NCBI RefSeq assembly: GCF_022664395.1 | Contig: NZ_JAKRET010000006.1 | Coordinates: forward strand, 62,001 to 126,000 | Length of the DNA stretch: 64,000 bases | Direction: 5' to 3' | From: Sphingomonas lacusdianchii | GTDB lineage: Bacteria; Pseudomonadota; Alphaproteobacteria; Sphingomonadales; Sphingomonadaceae | In this document: one piece after another, positions 34,391-42,603 of the stretch | Layout: every line of letters begins with the position of its first letter | Position numbering within the stretch: position 1 is the stretch's first letter | The notes under the pieces: model-generated | Told to the model about the DNA's origin: nothing | What the model saw: the letters and a program-made list of their open reading frames with translations, nothing else | Database searches by the model: none | Position numbers and translations under genes: made by a program

Positions 34391-35197
34391 TTAGAGCGGC
34401 GGGGTCGAAGCGTCGGGCGCTTCGTAGATGTAGTAGGTCACGCCGCCATGGACTTCCGAACCGACGAACTTGATCTGCTGAACGTCCGGGGTCGCGAAGT
34501 CGATCTGGCCACCCGGGCCGGTCTTCGGATCGGTCGGCAGCGGGCCGGCCGCACCCGAAACGTCGAGGACGAAGTTCTTGCCGAAGCCGACGACGTTGTT
34601 CATCGTGTTGTCGAACAGCTTCGCGGTGGTGACGATCTTGTCGCCGGCGCCGAAGTTGGTGAAGGTGTCCTGACCGAGGTTCAGGCCGAGCGCGTTGTCG
34701 ATCAGCAGGGTCTTGTTACCGCCGCCGAAATCGATCGTGTCGTTGCCGACGGTGCCTTCCATGACGTTAGCACGGCCGCCGAACTCGGAAATCCACAGAT
34801 TCTTCAGCGTCGCCGAGTTGGCATAGACGTGCAGGTCGCCCGGAGCGCCCTTGCTGCCGAGATAGCGCAGTTCGGTGACCGGACCGTTTTCACCGGTGAC
34901 CTGGATCTGGTCGTTGCCGGCCTTCTTGCGGCTGGTGCGGTCGATGTCGAGTTCGCCGTTCGCGCCGAACTGGATGAAGCCGTCGCCGTTACCGTCGAAG
35001 ATCTTCTTGTAGTTCAGGATCGAATCATTGCTGCCGAAGCCGGTCAGCGTGTCGTCGCCGGCATCGCCTTCCTTGAACACGAACGCGGTCGACGCGCCGC
35101 TGGCGTCATAGACGTCCGAGGTGTTGTTCAGCGCGATGTCAACGCGCGAAGCGGTGGTGATCAGGTTGCTGTTATCGCGAAAAATCGGATCGGCCAT
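34391..35197 (-). CDS. Stand-alone protein made of two copies of the shared C-terminal module
   Basis: The 268-residue acidic protein has no signal peptide and no catalytic domain. After a short N-terminal segment it contains module 1 (about 36-130: FVFKEGDAGDDTLTGF, IFDGNGDGFIQFGANGELDI, LRYLGSKGAPGDLHVYANS). Module 2 follows (about 160-262: LLIDNALGLNLGQDTFTNFG, VTTAKLFDNTMNNVV, IKFVGSEVHGGVTYYIYE). It is a paralogue of 58336-59121, which shares IFDGNGDGFIQFGANG, the DRTSR motif and SATLKNLW. Module 1 keeps the DxNxDG loop; module 2 has lost it. Strong RBS (GGAAGGAA), a promoter-like sequence with an embedded palindrome and an ideal terminator suggest high, regulated expression. A structural matrix or surface role with type I export is inferred, not shown. 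Confidence 0.75.
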   Translation of the reverse strand: MADPIFRDNSNLITTASRVDIALNNTSDVYDASGASTAFVFKEGDAGDDTLTGFGSNDSILNYKKIFDGNGDGFIQFGANGELDIDRTSRKKAGNDQIQVTGENGPVTELRYLGSKGAPGDLHVYANSATLKNLWISEFGGRANVMEGTVGNDTIDFGGGNKTLLIDNALGLNLGQDTFTNFGAGDKIVTTAKLFDNTMNNVVGFGKNFVLDVSGAAGPLPTDPKTGPGGQIDFATPDVQQIKFVGSEVHGGVTYYIYEAPDASTPPL

Positions 35198-35910
35198 CGT
35201 CGTTCCTTCCTAAAATATTGAAAAACATTCCGTCAGCACGCCCGCCGTTGCTGGCGCACTATGCTTAAAGCGGCATTTACGTTCAATTTCTTGAACCGTC
35301 AAGGAATTCTCAATTAGCCATCATGAACGGACGTCCATGTTTTCCAGCAATAGGACAGCCGTTAACCATCAAAACCCGTTGACCGCAGTGGAACCCGCGT
35401 CCGTCCCCGGATTTTTTCTACTGCGGATGAAGTATTTTAGGACGGCCCACGACGATCCGCCCCCGAGGAGCGACGATCGGAGGATCGAGCGCACACGAGG
35501 GCGAATCAATATTATACCGTTACTTTAGAATCGGCGCGTCGGGACGCGACGGAGCGAATGGCCAGATCGGCTTTGCGAGAAGCCTGCCATCCTGTTCCGC
35601 AGATTTTTGGTCGATATCCGGCGGGATCGCCCCCGCCCTCGGCATCAGCAGCGTGCTACGCAGTTTCGCCGGTTGATCCTCTCGGACATTGAAATCCCCC
35701 CGCTCCCCTTCGCTCGCATCTACGACAAACGCGTATCGATGCAAGTTGGATTGCGGCAGTGCGACATGAATTATGTGCCTTCATTCCCGCATTGGGACGC
35801 CCTGTGCCATTTTCGCAACGGTTGCGGCAGGTTAGTTAAAATTTGGTAATATTGTCTGGCGCTTTTTCTTGGCGTGCGCATCATCGCGACAGTTGTCCAG
35901 GGAGCGTAGC
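35198..35910. other. Long divergent intergenic region, AT-rich
   Basis: This 713-base gap separates divergent secreted-protein operons and is the longest one in the window. It is relatively AT-rich (especially 35198-35430 and 35810-35870), which fits promoters for both sides. A 63-codon reading at 35337-35528 has no ribosome binding site and is not called. A candidate promoter for the leftward gene is listed separately. TTCCCGCATTGGGACGC at 35784-35800 is a dyad like those near 27308 and 59324. Confidence 0.55.
35274..35302 (-). promoter_or_regulatory. Candidate promoter with palindromic operator in the spacer
   Basis: On the minus strand TTGACG (35302-35297) and TAAATG (35279-35274) are separated by exactly 17 bases. 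That spacer contains the perfect dyad GTTCAAGAAATTGAAC (35281-35296). It lies about 77 bases upstream of the ATG at 35197. The -35 is good and the -10 is poor, which is what a regulated promoter with a repressor or activator site in the spacer would look like. Confidence 0.45.
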
Positions 35911-36348
35911 ATGCCCGATCTGCCGAATGCCCCGCCGCCCGCCCTGACCAGCTTCGCCGCCACCATGTCGCAACGCACGATCGCCGCGCCGCTATGGCGT
36001 GGAGTCCGGTCGGTCGGGCTGACCTGCATCGCCGCGACGCCCGATCAATGCGCGACGCTGCTTTCCATCCTGCAGCGGGGCGCGCCGGTGCCGGTCGACG
36101 GCTTCGACGCTGCCGATCGGGCGCGCGTACAGATCACCGCCGATTTGGCGCCGGTCGATGGGCGACCGGCGATCGCACTATCCGCGCGCCCATCGATCGT
36201 GATGGACGATGCACAGGGGGAATGGATCGGTCCGGCAGTCATCGCCGGCAGGGGCGAGGATTTCGCGACCCTTGCCGAACGCGCGCTGGACCAGGCGCTG
36301 CCATGGCGCGGCGCACGACCGAACAACCGACTTACAGGGGAGAATTGA
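35911..36348 (+). CDS. Hypothetical protein upstream of and coupled to the serralysin gene
   Basis: The 145-residue protein has no signal peptide, no membrane helix and no recognised family. Its middle reads TCIAATPDQCATLLSILQRG, then ALSARPSIVMDDAQGEWIGP. The stop is two bases before the peptidase ATG, so the two are co-translated. ATG 35911 has GGGAG upstream. Position suggests a helper for the protease: a cytosolic chaperone that keeps it unfolded, or an inhibitor. Known serralysin inhibitors (Inh) carry signal peptides and look different. No function is assigned. Confidence 0.6.
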   Translation: MPDLPNAPPPALTSFAATMSQRTIAAPLWRGVRSVGLTCIAATPDQCATLLSILQRGAPVPVDGFDAADRARVQITADLAPVDGRPAIALSARPSIVMDDAQGEWIGPAVIAGRGEDFATLAERALDQALPWRGARPNNRLTGEN

Positions 36349-36350
36349 AT

Positions 36351-38324
36351 ATGGAACTCAGCACTTTGGTACCCGGCACGCCGGTGGAACGCGACTGGCC
36401 GTTGGGGGGTGCCGACGACATCGTCGAGTCGCTGTCGCTCGATCCGTTCGCCGGGCAGACCTATGCGAACAAGCCGATCGCCACGGCGACCCAGGCCGGC
36501 AACATCCTGACGCGTTCGGGTTACAGCTGGAATATCAACAACTATGGCGAACTGAACGACGGCGTCCTGAACTTCGGCTTCTGGAACAGCTATGCCGAGC
36601 TGGCCAACAGCTATTACGTCAACGCGACCGGCACCATCGCCCTCGACGAAGCCTTTTATGCCGACGCCTTTTCGGCGTTCAATGCCGATCAGCGCGCGAT
36701 GGCCCGCGCCGGGATCGCGCTGTGGGACGATCTGATCGCCATCACGTTCAAGGAAACCAAGTCGTACAATGCCGACATCACCTTCGGCAACACCAACACC
36801 GGCGGGGCGCAGGCCTATGCCTATCTGCCGTTCGGTAACATCTTCGACGATTCGGCTTTCGCCAAATTCTACGATCTCGAGGATTACGGCCGGCTGAGCG
36901 GCGACGTGTGGATCGACGGCTTCGTCAGCTCCAACTTCTTCCCGGTACGCGACAGCTTCTACGCCAAGACGACGATCGTCCACGAACTGGGCCACTCGCT
37001 GGGCCTCAGCCATCCGGGCGATTACGACGCGCTCGACGACGATGACGGCGACGGCGTGCCCGATCCGATCACCTATGCCAACGACGCCGCCTATGCGCAG
37101 GATTCGGCGCAATATTCGATCATGAGCTATTTCGACGCGTACGAAACCGGCGCGCAGCATATCGACTGGGCCAATCTGCGCTTCGGCTATGCATCGACGC
37201 CGATGGTGCATGACATCGTCGCCATCCAGAAACTCTATGGCGCTGACAAGACGACCCGCACCGGCGACACCGTGTACGGCTTCAATTCGACCGCCAATCG
37301 CGCCGAACTGGACTTTACCAAGAATGCCGCGCCGATCGTCGCCATCTATGACGCGGGCGGCAACGACACGCTCGATTTCTCGGGCTGGAACACGCCGTCG
37401 GTCATCGACCTGAACGCCGGCGCCTTCTCGTCGGGCGGCGGGATCGAATCGTTCCTGACGCTCGAACAGGTCAACGCCAATCGCGCGGCGCAGGGGCTCG
37501 CCCCGCGCAGCCAGGCGACGTTCGACGCCTATACCGCGCTGCGCGAGGAACTGGGCCTGACCAACGGGCTGTACAAGGACAATATCTCGATCGCCTATGG
37601 CGTCACGATCGAGAATGCGATCGGCGGCGGCGGCAACGACCGGCTGATCGGCAACCAGGTCGCCAACAAGCTGACCGGCGGTGCGGGGCGCGATATCTTC
37701 GAACTTCGCACCTCGGGTGTTTCGGGTGTCGATACCGTCACCGATTGGCAGCGCGGCGACGTGCTGGCGGTCGACCGGGCGATCCGCGACAACAACAACG
37801 ACGGCATCATCACCTGGCGTGGCAGCACGGTGGCACTCGACACCACCGATGGCGATGCGGTCGTGCTGGCCGGCGCGAACGGCGCGGCCGGACTGCGGCT
37901 GCTGGGCAGCGTCGACGGCGTCTTCTATTATGGCGACGCCCGCGTCCGCCCGGTCGCCGGCCGCAACCAGCAGGTCGCCGAAAGCGGCTTTGGCAACGAT
38001 GTGCTCAAATCGTCGAGCAACAGCAAGATCAGCGACATCTTCTTCTTCGACACCGCCAATCCGGTCGCGGGCCTCGGCAATGATTCGCTGACCTTCACCG
38101 CGCGCGACATGATCGTCACCACCACGGCACTGTTCGATGGCAATGACGACGGCATCATCCGCTTCAACGACGGCGTCCTCGACCTGTCGGGTGCGGGCGG
38201 CACCGTCACGATCACCGGTACGCGCGCGCTCGAGTTCGACGGGATGATCGAACAGAACGGCATGCGCTTCTATATCTACAGCGCCGTCGGATCGAGCGTC
38301 GGGCTGGGCAGCGTCGACGTATAA
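36351..38324 (+). CDS. M10 family (serralysin-type) metalloprotease with two shared C-terminal modules
   Basis: The 657-residue protein is a secreted zinc protease. The catalytic site HELGHSLGLSHPGDY (His211, His215, His221) and the Met-turn SIMSYFD (Met258) are intact, followed by the serralysin segment DIVAIQKLYGADKTTRTGDT. Only a few RTX nonapeptides remain (IGGGGNDRLIGNQVANKLTG, GGAGRDIFEL at about 425-450), fewer than in classical serralysins. The remainder is module 1 (about 445-535: VSGVDTVTDW, IRDNNNDGII, LRLLGSVDGVFYYGDA) and module 2 (about 565-655: FFFDTANPVAGLGNDSL, VTTTALFDGNDDGII, LEFDGMIEQNGMRFYIYS). Start 36351 has GGGGAGAAT. Its C-terminal secretion region therefore differs from the Erwinia PrtB type. 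Confidence 0.92.
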   Translation: MELSTLVPGTPVERDWPLGGADDIVESLSLDPFAGQTYANKPIATATQAGNILTRSGYSWNINNYGELNDGVLNFGFWNSYAELANSYYVNATGTIALDEAFYADAFSAFNADQRAMARAGIALWDDLIAITFKETKSYNADITFGNTNTGGAQAYAYLPFGNIFDDSAFAKFYDLEDYGRLSGDVWIDGFVSSNFFPVRDSFYAKTTIVHELGHSLGLSHPGDYDALDDDDGDGVPDPITYANDAAYAQDSAQYSIMSYFDAYETGAQHIDWANLRFGYASTPMVHDIVAIQKLYGADKTTRTGDTVYGFNSTANRAELDFTKNAAPIVAIYDAGGNDTLDFSGWNTPSVIDLNAGAFSSGGGIESFLTLEQVNANRAAQGLAPRSQATFDAYTALREELGLTNGLYKDNISIAYGVTIENAIGGGGNDRLIGNQVANKLTGGAGRDIFELRTSGVSGVDTVTDWQRGDVLAVDRAIRDNNNDGIITWRGSTVALDTTDGDAVVLAGANGAAGLRLLGSVDGVFYYGDARVRPVAGRNQQVAESGFGNDVLKSSSNSKISDIFFFDTANPVAGLGNDSLTFTARDMIVTTTALFDGNDDGIIRFNDGVLDLSGAGGTVTITGTRALEFDGMIEQNGMRFYIYSAVGSSVGLGSVDV

Positions 38325-38331
38325 TCGCTGC

Positions 38332-38370
38332 GGGAGGCACGGTGCGTCGAACGGACGGATCGTGCCTCCC
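38332..38370 (+). terminator. Hairpin after the serralysin gene
   Basis: A perfect ten-base stem (GGGAGGCACG at 38332-38341 with CGTGCCTCCC at 38361-38370) has a 19-base loop and is seven bases after the stop. There is no T-run, so it may be a processing or partial termination site. Confidence 0.5.
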
Positions 38371-38424
38371 CCCTTCGCAAAGCGGCCAAGGCTCTGCTAT
38401 TGGCGGGGCTTCGCTGGGAAGGGA

Positions 38425-38469
38425 ATGATCGCCGTGACGTTTGGCCTCAAGCACGCGGCGGCGCGGTGA
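38425..38469 (+). CDS. Possible 14-codon leader peptide coupled to the polymerase gene
   Basis: ATG at 38425 follows GGAAGGGA and encodes MIAVTFGLKHAAAR before TGA at 38467-38469, which overlaps the GTG start of the next gene (GTGA). The ribosome binding site belongs to this short reading rather than to the GTG, so translation of the large gene may depend on it. Too short to be certain. Confidence 0.3.
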   Translation: MIAVTFGLKHAAAR

Positions 38470-39776
38470 ACCGCGCCGCACTTCAGGCCGGCACCAGCCG
38501 CGACTCGGCCGCGCTGCGCTGGGCGATGACGCTGCTGCCGCCGGTCGCCATCGCCTATAACGGCATCTTCGCCGCCGCTGCCGCCGCCGGCGCGCCGATG
38601 AACAACGTGATCGTGATCGCCGCCGAACTGGCGATCATCCTCGGCGCGATGGGCATGTCCTTCCTTCGCGACGGCATCCGCCGCGAGGACGTGGCGCCGT
38701 TGCTGCTCGTCGCCGGCATCGTGGTGGTCGCGGTGATCGGGTCGCTGGTGTTCGAACGGCCGATGATCGAAGGGGTGCGCAACGCGCTCATCATCGCCGC
38801 CTTCACCATCCTCGGCATACGTTGCGACGAACGCATGGTGCGCATCGCCTTCGCGGTCAGCTGCGTCATCGCGCTCGGCGTGTTGCTGCTGGAGATCAGC
38901 AGCGTCGACACCTATGCCTCGATCTTCCAGCCGGCCAACTATCTCATCAAGACGCGCGGCTTCGTCGCCAAGGAGTTCATGGACGAAAACTCGCTGGCAA
39001 TCGGGACGATTTCATACAGCGGGCGCTTCACCTTCGGTCTGTATGACGGGCCGCGCACCTCGTCGATCTTCCTCGAACAGGTCAGCATCAACTGCTTCTC
39101 GATCGTCATCATGGTGTATCTGTGCACCCTGTGGCAGCGGCTGAGCATCGCCGAGCGGGTATTGGCGCTGGCCACCGTGTTCCTGATCGTCGTCACCAAC
39201 AATGCGCGCATGTCGTCGCTGCTCGCGCCGCTGTTCCTGATCGGCTATTTCCTGTTCCCGCGCCTGCCGCGCTATTGGCAGGGGCTGGTCCCGGTCGTGT
39301 CGCTGGGCGCGACCTTCCTGCTGTTCGCCTTCATCCCGTGGCGGACCGGCGACGATCCGGTGGGGCGGCTGGGCACGACCTATCGCTATCTGACCGAATA
39401 TGATGCCGGCGACTATCTGTTCGGCGTGCCCTCGCTGATCTCGCGGACCGGCGATACCGGCTATGGCTTCGTCATCGCGTCGATGGGACTGGCCGGCGCG
39501 TTCGTCTACTGGGCCTATTTCATCATCGTCGTGCCGCAGAATTCGGACACGTCGCGCCGGGCAGCATGGGCCGCCGCGCTGTACGTCTATGTCTGGCTGC
39601 TGGTCGGCGGCACCGGCACCTTCTCGATGAAGTCGGCGCCGCTGCTTTGGCTACTGCTCGGCTATTGCCGGGCGACCTATATGCCGGCACGCGACGACCC
39701 CGCGCGCCGGCAGGCGGAGGCGCACCGGCTGACCCCGCGCGAGCGCATGGCCCGACGACAGGTCGCGGCCAGTTGA
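38466..39776 (+). CDS. Polysaccharide polymerase-like integral membrane protein (Wzy/O-antigen ligase type)
   Basis: The 436-residue protein has ten or more hydrophobic segments (for example VIVIAAELAIILGAMGMSFL, MVRIAFAVSCVIALGVLLLE, LVPVVSLGATFLLFAFIPW). A larger hydrophilic loop lies in the middle (about 165-205, with LIKTRGFVAKEFMDENS), as in Wzy polymerases and O-antigen ligases. These proteins are poorly conserved, so the call rests on topology, the loop and position at the edge of an exopolysaccharide cluster. The GTG start at 38466 overlaps a 14-codon leader; a TTG 66 bases upstream is an alternative. The basic tail (RQAEAHRLTPRERMARRQ) is cytoplasmic. Confidence 0.7.
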   Translation: MNRAALQAGTSRDSAALRWAMTLLPPVAIAYNGIFAAAAAAGAPMNNVIVIAAELAIILGAMGMSFLRDGIRREDVAPLLLVAGIVVVAVIGSLVFERPMIEGVRNALIIAAFTILGIRCDERMVRIAFAVSCVIALGVLLLEISSVDTYASIFQPANYLIKTRGFVAKEFMDENSLAIGTISYSGRFTFGLYDGPRTSSIFLEQVSINCFSIVIMVYLCTLWQRLSIAERVLALATVFLIVVTNNARMSSLLAPLFLIGYFLFPRLPRYWQGLVPVVSLGATFLLFAFIPWRTGDDPVGRLGTTYRYLTEYDAGDYLFGVPSLISRTGDTGYGFVIASMGLAGAFVYWAYFIIVVPQNSDTSRRAAWAAALYVYVWLLVGGTGTFSMKSAPLLWLLLGYCRATYMPARDDPARRQAEAHRLTPRERMARRQVAAS

Positions 39777-39780
39777 CCGG

Positions 39781-40233
39781 TCAGTTCGCGCTGAACAGGT
39801 GGATCGCCGCCATGATCGCCAGCCACGGCGTCACCGCATAGACGGCCATGGTCAGCAACCGCTGGCGCGGCGACCATTTGAACGGCTGATCGGCGGGGGT
39901 GACGTCGAAGCTGACGACGTTGCCGCGCGTGGCATCCGACACGGCGCCCGATCGCAGCGTGGTGATGAATTCGCAGCCATATTGGGTGCCCTCGCCCCAC
40001 ACCACCGTCGCCTCGACCGTACCGACCCCGGCAAGGCCGAGCAGCACCGCCTCGCCGACGGCCAGGGGATGCCCGGTCCGGATCCGGCAGCCATGCCGGG
40101 TCAGGTCGAGCAGCGCGCTATGCACCGGCGGCCGTCCCGACACGCGCAACACGCACGCGCGACCGACCGAAACACGGTCGTCTTCGCGGCGACCGACAAG
40201 CTGTTCTTCAATTATGCGTGCCTGAAGACTCAT
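39781..40233 (-). CDS. PilZ domain protein with C-terminal membrane helix
   Basis: PilZ domains bind cyclic di-GMP. The 150-residue protein has the N-terminal RREDDR (RxxxR element) at about 16-21 and LDLTRHGCRI, where the usual DxSxxG reads DLTRHG (Ser to Thr). A beta-barrel with WGEGTQYGCEF follows, and a single C-terminal hydrophobic segment (about 127-148, RLLTMAVYAVTPWLAIMAAI). Start 40233 has GGAGG six bases upstream. It is convergent with the polymerase gene, four bases apart, and may connect c-di-GMP to polysaccharide output. Confidence 0.82.
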   Translation of the reverse strand: MSLQARIIEEQLVGRREDDRVSVGRACVLRVSGRPPVHSALLDLTRHGCRIRTGHPLAVGEAVLLGLAGVGTVEATVVWGEGTQYGCEFITTLRSGAVSDATRGNVVSFDVTPADQPFKWSPRQRLLTMAVYAVTPWLAIMAAIHLFSAN

Positions 40234-40380
40234 GGCATCCTCCATCTGGCTGCACACCAGATAGCGGATCAGGTCTTACCAAAGCTTTTCTGCAGCTACC
40301 GGAATGATGGTTACTAAAGGATGGTTGGTAAACGCGCGGTAAATGATTGCGCCTTTATTGTTCACCAAATCTCGCAACCA

Positions 40381-41004
40381 TCAGATCGACCAGGTTACCG
40401 CGCGAATATCGCGTGCAGGACTGCCGGCGACCAGCATACCCGGGGCGACGTCGCGTACCACGATCGATCCGGCCGCGATCACCGCACCTGATCCGATCGT
40501 CACGCCCTTCAGGATCATCGCCCCCATGCCGATCCAGACATCGTCGCCGATCACCACCGGTGCGGTCCGTGCCCGCGCGCCGGTCAGGTCGTGATGATCG
40601 GTGTCCATGATGACGGTCCGCGCGGCGATCGCGACGCGGTGGCCGATCGTCACCGCCTGATGACAATCGATGCGGACATCGTCGGCCAGATAGCCGCTGC
40701 CCAGCGTGAGCTGTCCGCCCTTGCTCACGCGAATCTCGACCCCGCGATGCAACGCGAAGATGCCGTCGACGCACATCGCGCCGCCCGGCCGCACCGCGAC
40801 CTCGGTTCCGCGCGACACCTGCCCCGGCCAGCATTTGCCGATCGCCAGCCGTCCCTTGCCGCTCAGCGGCCCGGCGATCGACAGGCGCGCCCGGCGGTAA
40901 AGGATGACCCGGAACGGCGTCCTGAGATTGGCGAACAGCGTCGCCAGCGGCCGTAGCCGCAGCAACAACCGCAGGATCGGCTTCGCGCGAGAAAACAAAC
41001 CCAA
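40381..41004 (-). CDS. Left-handed beta-helix acyltransferase (LbetaH, acetyltransferase type)
   Basis: The 207-residue protein carries hexapeptide repeats in the second half (GDDVWIGMGAMILKGVTIGS, GAVIAAGSIVVRDVAPGMLV, AGSPARDI). The catalytic-type His is in MDTDHHDL. This is the arrangement in WcaF/NodL-like O-acetyltransferases. The N-terminus (about 1-40) is basic and hydrophobic and may associate with the membrane. In this cluster it would acetylate the repeat unit, as acyl groups decorate many sphingans. It is 48 bases downstream of the priming transferase on the same strand. Confidence 0.85.
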   Translation of the reverse strand: MGLFSRAKPILRLLLRLRPLATLFANLRTPFRVILYRRARLSIAGPLSGKGRLAIGKCWPGQVSRGTEVAVRPGGAMCVDGIFALHRGVEIRVSKGGQLTLGSGYLADDVRIDCHQAVTIGHRVAIAARTVIMDTDHHDLTGARARTAPVVIGDDVWIGMGAMILKGVTIGSGAVIAAGSIVVRDVAPGMLVAGSPARDIRAVTWSI

Positions 41005-41052
41005 ATCAATTCCTTCGTCGATCGGCGACGAACGAATTTACTCCGAATTGGT

Positions 41053-42441
41053 TCAATAAGTATTTTTGTGGACGACGACCTTCACCGTCATCGCCAGGAT
41101 CGTGACGTCGCGCCAGAACGACCAGTTGGCTGCATATTCCAGATCGGCCTGCAGCCGGCGGGTCAGGTCCTCGACATGGTTGGTCGCGCCGCGATAGCCA
41201 CGGACCTGCGCCAGACCGGTAATGCCGGGCTTGAGCGCATGCCGGTGCCAGTAACGGGTGTCGACGTCCCAGAACAGGTGATTGCCCGCCAGCGAGCCGA
41301 GTGCGTGCGGACGCGGCCCGACGATGCTCATCTGGCCGAAGAACACGTTCAGCAGCTGCGGCAATTCGTCGATGCTGGTGCGGCGGATGAAATAGCCGAC
41401 GCGGGTGATGCGGTCGTCGTCGCGGCTGGTCGAGACGTTGCCATCGGCATCGCATTGCTCGACGCGCATGCTGCGGAACTTGAGGATGTCGAAGAACTCG
41501 TTGCCCCGCCCGACGCGCCGCTGGCGGAACAGCACCGGCCCCGGGCTGTCGAGCTTGATCAGCAGCGCCGTCAGCAGCAGCGCCGGCGCCAGCGCGATCA
41601 GTGCCGGCACGCACACCGCAAGATCGAAGGCGCGCTTGGCAAAGGCATCGCGCAACGACAACGGCCCGACCGACACGGTCAGTGTCGGGCGTTCACCGAT
41701 CTGCGACACGCCGAGGGCGCCGAAGTGGGCGATGGTGTCGACGACCACGTCTCCGCGAACATTTGCCCCCTTCAGCAACATCGCCCAGTCCTGGCAGCGC
41801 GCTTCGGAACAGGCGACCACCACGCGTTCGCATTCGCGGATCAGCGAGCCGAAGGCGTTGAGCATCGCCGGGTCGCGCAGGTCGGGAACGAGGCCGATAT
41901 CGCTGGCGCGGACCGCACGGAATCCCGGCGGCGGCGCCATGTCGGCACCGTCGAGGATCAGCATCTGCACCAGCAACCGGTCGCGCAGCTTCGATTCGAC
42001 ATAGATGGCGACGATCTGCCGGAACACGACCAGCGTCAGCGTGCCGACGACCATCGCGATGCCGATCAGCAGGCGCGACAGATCGCGTTCCAGCTTCAGG
42101 AAATAGGATAGCAGGAACAGCACGCCATAGGTGAACAGCAGCGCGCGGACGGCTGGCGCGGTGTCCACCGACACATCCTGCGTCGAGCGCAGCGAGAAGG
42201 CGCCGGAATTGAACGCGATGCCGGTATAGACGATCGCGGTCACCGTCAGCAGCTCGAACAGTTTGAAGTCGGACTTCAGCAAATGGCTGGGCAACAGGAA
42301 CCCGAACGCGATCGCGGTAATGTCGAGCACGAGCAACGTGACATAAAGCCGCAGGCGCAGCGCATGCGGGGTCAGCCAGAATCGCGAACTTCTGGCCGCG
42401 CCAGCAATATCCGTTCCGGAATCGGCTGGTATTCCTGTCAC
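41053..42441 (-). CDS. Exopolysaccharide polyprenyl glycosylphosphotransferase (priming sugar transferase)
   Basis: This enzyme starts the repeat unit by moving a sugar phosphate (often glucose-1-P) to undecaprenyl phosphate. The 462-residue protein has four N-terminal hydrophobic helices, a soluble Rossmann-like middle, and the C-terminal bacterial sugar transferase domain (about 265-462). That domain contains [71 protein letters not shown] and IVGPRPHA. It is complete and of the WcaJ/GelB/GumD type. It is the first gene of a leftward run that ends with the acyltransferase. Confidence 0.95.
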   Translation of the reverse strand: MTGIPADSGTDIAGAARSSRFWLTPHALRLRLYVTLLVLDITAIAFGFLLPSHLLKSDFKLFELLTVTAIVYTGIAFNSGAFSLRSTQDVSVDTAPAVRALLFTYGVLFLLSYFLKLERDLSRLLIGIAMVVGTLTLVVFRQIVAIYVESKLRDRLLVQMLILDGADMAPPPGFRAVRASDIGLVPDLRDPAMLNAFGSLIRECERVVVACSEARCQDWAMLLKGANVRGDVVVDTIAHFGALGVSQIGERPTLTVSVGPLSLRDAFAKRAFDLAVCVPALIALAPALLLTALLIKLDSPGPVLFRQRRVGRGNEFFDILKFRSMRVEQCDADGNVSTSRDDDRITRVGYFIRRTSIDELPQLLNVFFGQMSIVGPRPHALGSLAGNHLFWDVDTRYWHRHALKPGITGLAQVRGYRGATNHVEDLTRRLQADLEYAANWSFWRDVTILAMTVKVVVHKNTY

Positions 42442-42459
42442 CCTGATCCCCGATGTCCG

Positions 42460-42482
42460 TTATATGCCGGTAACGGCTATAG
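42460..42482. promoter_or_regulatory. Imperfect palindrome upstream of the priming transferase
   Basis: TATATGCCGGTAACGGCTAT is an imperfect dyad (TATA-GCCG / CGGC-TATA) 20-40 bases before the start at 42441. It could be an operator overlapping the promoter. No regulator can be named. Confidence 0.3.
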
Positions 42483-42603
42483 TTGGTCTTGGTCTTGAAG
42501 CCCGTACGTGCGCCGCGCGTCCATGGATCAGTTGCGCTTGCGGCGCAAGTCCGGGGCGATGCGACCGTTCGAGCGGCGATACGGTAAAAGCGTTACCACA
42601 TCT

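Noticed and set aside
35337-35528. 63-codon reading in the long divergent gap
   Set aside because: No ribosome binding site and no recognisable pattern; the region is more likely regulatory.
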